A stretch of DNA of 5,262 nucleotides from DASXTB01 sp036505615 (GTDB taxonomy: Bacteria; Acidobacteriota; UBA6911; JACQSX01), in contig DASXTB010000005.1 in NCBI GenBank assembly GCA_036505615.1, positions 1-5,262 on the forward strand, in the 5' to 3' direction. Each line of letters begins with the position of its first letter. Position 1 is the stretch's first letter. This document shows, piece after piece, positions 4,110-5,262 of this stretch. Below the pieces are notes generated by a model. That model saw only the letters and a list, made by a program, of their open reading frames with translations, was not told the DNA's origin and did no database searches. Both the position numbers and the translations under genes were made by a program.

Positions 4110-5015
4110 ATGCGCGCCAAAATTTCTTGGAGCATCCTTTTACCGATCTGCATCACATTTGCATTCCTGATTATGGGAGTAGCAACCCCGCAATACCAAA
4201 CCACTTCCCCGGGATCGGCGCCCCTGTTGAACTATAATCCCGTCAAGAAGGCCCTAAAGGAGGGGAAGATCGTCATTGGCGTCACCGTGAGCGCTGCCAA
4301 CGTTGATGTTGCCTTCAACCTGGCCGGAGCCGGCTTTGATTTCCTGTGGATCGAGATGGAACACAGCCCGCTGACGCTGGAAACAGTACGTTCGATGATT
4401 CTGGCCACGCGCGGTCAGAAGGCGATGCCCATCACGCGCGTGCCTGTCAACGAACCATGGATGGCCAAACGAGTGCTCGATATTGGAAGCCTGGGCGTGA
4501 TCTTTCCGTTTACCAGCACCAAGGAACTGGCCGAGCAAGCGGTAAAGTCATGCAAGTATCCGCCTCTGGGAATTCGGGGCTTCGGCCCGGGCATGGCGAC
4601 GTCCCGCTGGGGAATGAGCGGACCGGATTACGTAAAGTTCGCCAATGAAAATGTGCTCGTGGTGACAATCATCGAGCAGAAACAGGCGATTGAAAATATT
4701 GAAGAGATCGCCTCTGTGCCGGGGGTTGACGTGCTTTTTATTGGCGCAAACGACCTCTCTTTTTCGCTGGGCGTCGGTGGCAAGTTAACAGATCCTCTGG
4801 TGGAAGGCGCGGTAAACCAGGTTTTAGCCGCAGGCAAGAAGCATGGCATTCCCGTTGGATATCCGGCAGGCAGTCCGGCAGAAATCAATAAGAGAATTGC
4901 CCAAGGCTTTCGCTTCTTCCAGGCCTCCAGCGACTTGGGGTTGATGGCCGCAGGCGCGCGGGATTTGTTGTCCAAGATCCAGAAGCCCGAAGAGCAGACA
5001 GAAGCCAGAAAGTAG
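4110..5015 (+). CDS. HpcH/HpaI-family aldolase with export signal
   Basis: Class II (metal-dependent) pyruvate aldolase family, as in 4-hydroxy-2-oxoheptanedioate and 2-keto-3-deoxy-L-rhamnonate aldolases. These cleave 2-keto-4-hydroxy acids to pyruvate plus an aldehyde. The TIM-barrel landmarks are GFDFLWIEMEHSP (75-87, His85), ITRVPVNEP (108-116, Arg110), LDIGSLGVIFPF (123-134), KYPPLGIRGFGPG (149-161), IIEQKQAIENIEEI with metal ligand Glu189, and IGANDLS with metal ligand Asp215. His85, Arg110, Glu189 and Asp215 keep the spacing I recall for E. coli HpaI His45, Arg70, Glu149 and Asp175. The residue matching HpaI Asp42 is Glu82. Residues 1-25 (basic start, then hydrophobic 7-25) look like a signal peptide or membrane anchor, unusual for this normally cytoplasmic family. 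The C-terminal tail (EEQTEARK) runs into a repeat array that includes the stop codon. Exact substrate is unknown. Confidence 0.88.
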   Translation: MRAKISWSILLPICITFAFLIMGVATPQYQTTSPGSAPLLNYNPVKKALKEGKIVIGVTVSAANVDVAFNLAGAGFDFLWIEMEHSPLTLETVRSMILATRGQKAMPITRVPVNEPWMAKRVLDIGSLGVIFPFTSTKELAEQAVKSCKYPPLGIRGFGPGMATSRWGMSGPDYVKFANENVLVVTIIEQKQAIENIEEIASVPGVDVLFIGANDLSFSLGVGGKLTDPLVEGAVNQVLAAGKKHGIPVGYPAGSPAEINKRIAQGFRFFQASSDLGLMAAGARDLLSKIQKPEEQTEARK

Positions 5016-5125
5016 GAGGCAGGAGGCAGGAAGCAGGAGGCAGGAAGCAGGAAGCAGGAGGCAGGAGGCAGGAAGCAGGAGGCAGGAGGCAGGAGGCAGG
5101 AGGCAGGAGGCAGGAGGCAGGAGGC
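5014..5125. repeat. 16 x 7-bp tandem repeat AGGAGGC/AGGAAGC
   Basis: Sixteen perfectly phased heptamers cover 112 bp. Twelve are AGGAGGC and four (units 3, 5, 6 and 9) are AGGAAGC. The last seven are all AGGAGGC, suggesting recent expansion at that end. The first unit overlaps the aldolase stop codon (TAG 5013-5015), and the last coding bases (GAAGCCAGAAAG) resemble decayed units. All bases on the plus strand are purine except the C of each unit. Reading frames across it on the minus strand (repeated PASCLL) are artefacts. Confidence 0.95.
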
Positions 5126-5131
5126 GGTACA

Positions 5132-5182
5132 ACCTAGGGACATCGTTGACACTTTGACCTAGGAACATCGTTGACACATTTG
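5132..5182 (+). repeat. Two tandem copies of the IS end repeat
   Basis: Copy 1 (5132-5156) begins ACCTAGGGACATCGTTGACA and copy 2 (5157-5182) begins ACCTAGGAACATCGTTGACA. They differ at one base in this core, and copy 2 has one extra A before TTTG. They lie directly before the IS481-type transposase and probably are its binding sites. Confidence 0.85.
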
Positions 5183-5215
5183 CCAAGGTACAAGCTGCAC
5201 AAGGGGGTGCACAGG

Positions 5216-5262
5216 ATGCCTTGGAAAGAAAGGTCGACGATGGATGAGCGAGTGAGGTTTGT
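5216..5262 (+). CDS. IS481-family transposase, N-terminus (cut by window end)
   Basis: Only 15 full codons are visible, reading MPWKERSTMDERVRF. The MPWKE...MDER(V/M)RF opening is highly characteristic of IS481-family DDE transposases. There it precedes a helix-turn-helix, followed later by the rve integrase core, neither of which is in view. A GGGGG run (5203-5207) sits 8 bases before the ATG. The tandem repeats at 5132-5182 supply the left-end context. The gene runs off the window in frame, and nothing can be said of its catalytic residues. Family assignment from such a short segment is inferred but well supported by the context. Confidence 0.8.
   Translation, partial: MPWKERSTMDERVRF

Larger units (their letters stand above)
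5126..5262 (+). mobile_element. IS481-family insertion sequence, left end (partial)
   Basis: A transposase start typical of IS481 (below) is preceded by about 85 bp containing two tandem copies of a 25/26-bp repeat, as expected of a terminal transposase-binding region. The outer tip is not resolved; it must lie between the end of the heptamer array at 5125 and the first repeat at 5132. The right end and target duplication are outside the window, so completeness and activity cannot be judged. Confidence 0.75.

Noticed and set aside
3631..4170. A 179-codon plus-strand ORF across the REP units and hairpins, running into the aldolase start
   Set aside because: It passes through REP copy B and all the hairpins, is antisense to the transposase remnant, has no domain, and overlaps the well-supported aldolase start.
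5014..5125. CRISPR array
   Set aside because: Uninterrupted 7-bp tandem repeat with no spacers.
4628..5186. Minus-strand ORFs with repeated PASCLLPPASC
   Set aside because: They are the translation of the heptamer array read antisense and extend over the aldolase gene.

Overview
The window looks like accessory chromosomal DNA from a Gram-negative-type, repeat-rich soil or freshwater bacterium. Verrucomicrobiota (Pedosphaera-like) is my first guess and Acidobacteriota or Planctomycetota the alternatives. The guess rests on the many GC-rich palindromes with GAA/TTC loops, the remnant of a REP-associated transposase, degenerate tandem repeats between genes, and exported catabolic enzymes. No rRNA, tRNA or marker gene is present to settle it.

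Layout: 1-313 holds no gene but three short-period repeat tracts, two of them inverted relative to each other. 314-748 (minus) is a zinc-dependent cytosine deaminase closer to fungal FCY1 than to bacterial CodA. 749-980 is a regulatory gap with a candidate operator and a near-consensus sigma-54 promoter pointing right. 981-1223 (plus) is a small unknown protein, overlapped at its start by a 14-residue leader ORF. 1250-2443 (minus) is a PQQ-dependent aldose-type sugar dehydrogenase with a signal sequence.

2444-4109 is a 1.7-kb non-coding block filled with palindromes. At its centre is the C-terminal remnant of an IS200-like/REP-associated tyrosine transposase (RAYT). It is flanked in inverted orientation by two copies of a three-hairpin REP unit (3372-3475 and 3754-3859), and four more hairpins follow up to 4009.

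4110-5015 (plus) is an HpcH/HpaI-family aldolase that carries an N-terminal export or anchor segment, with a strong ribosome binding site. Its stop codon lies inside the first unit of a perfect-period 16 x 7-bp tandem repeat (5014-5125). Immediately after comes the left end of an IS481-family insertion sequence: two tandem 25/26-bp repeats, then the first 15 codons of the transposase, cut by the window end.

The genes do not form one operon. The deaminase, sugar dehydrogenase and aldolase are each separately oriented and spaced. The dehydrogenase and the aldolase could both serve extracytoplasmic sugar or sugar-acid oxidation, but nothing in the sequence links them directly. The most unusual parts are the REP/RAYT cluster, the sigma-54 promoter with overlapping leader ORF, and the exported aldolase running into a repeat array and an IS.
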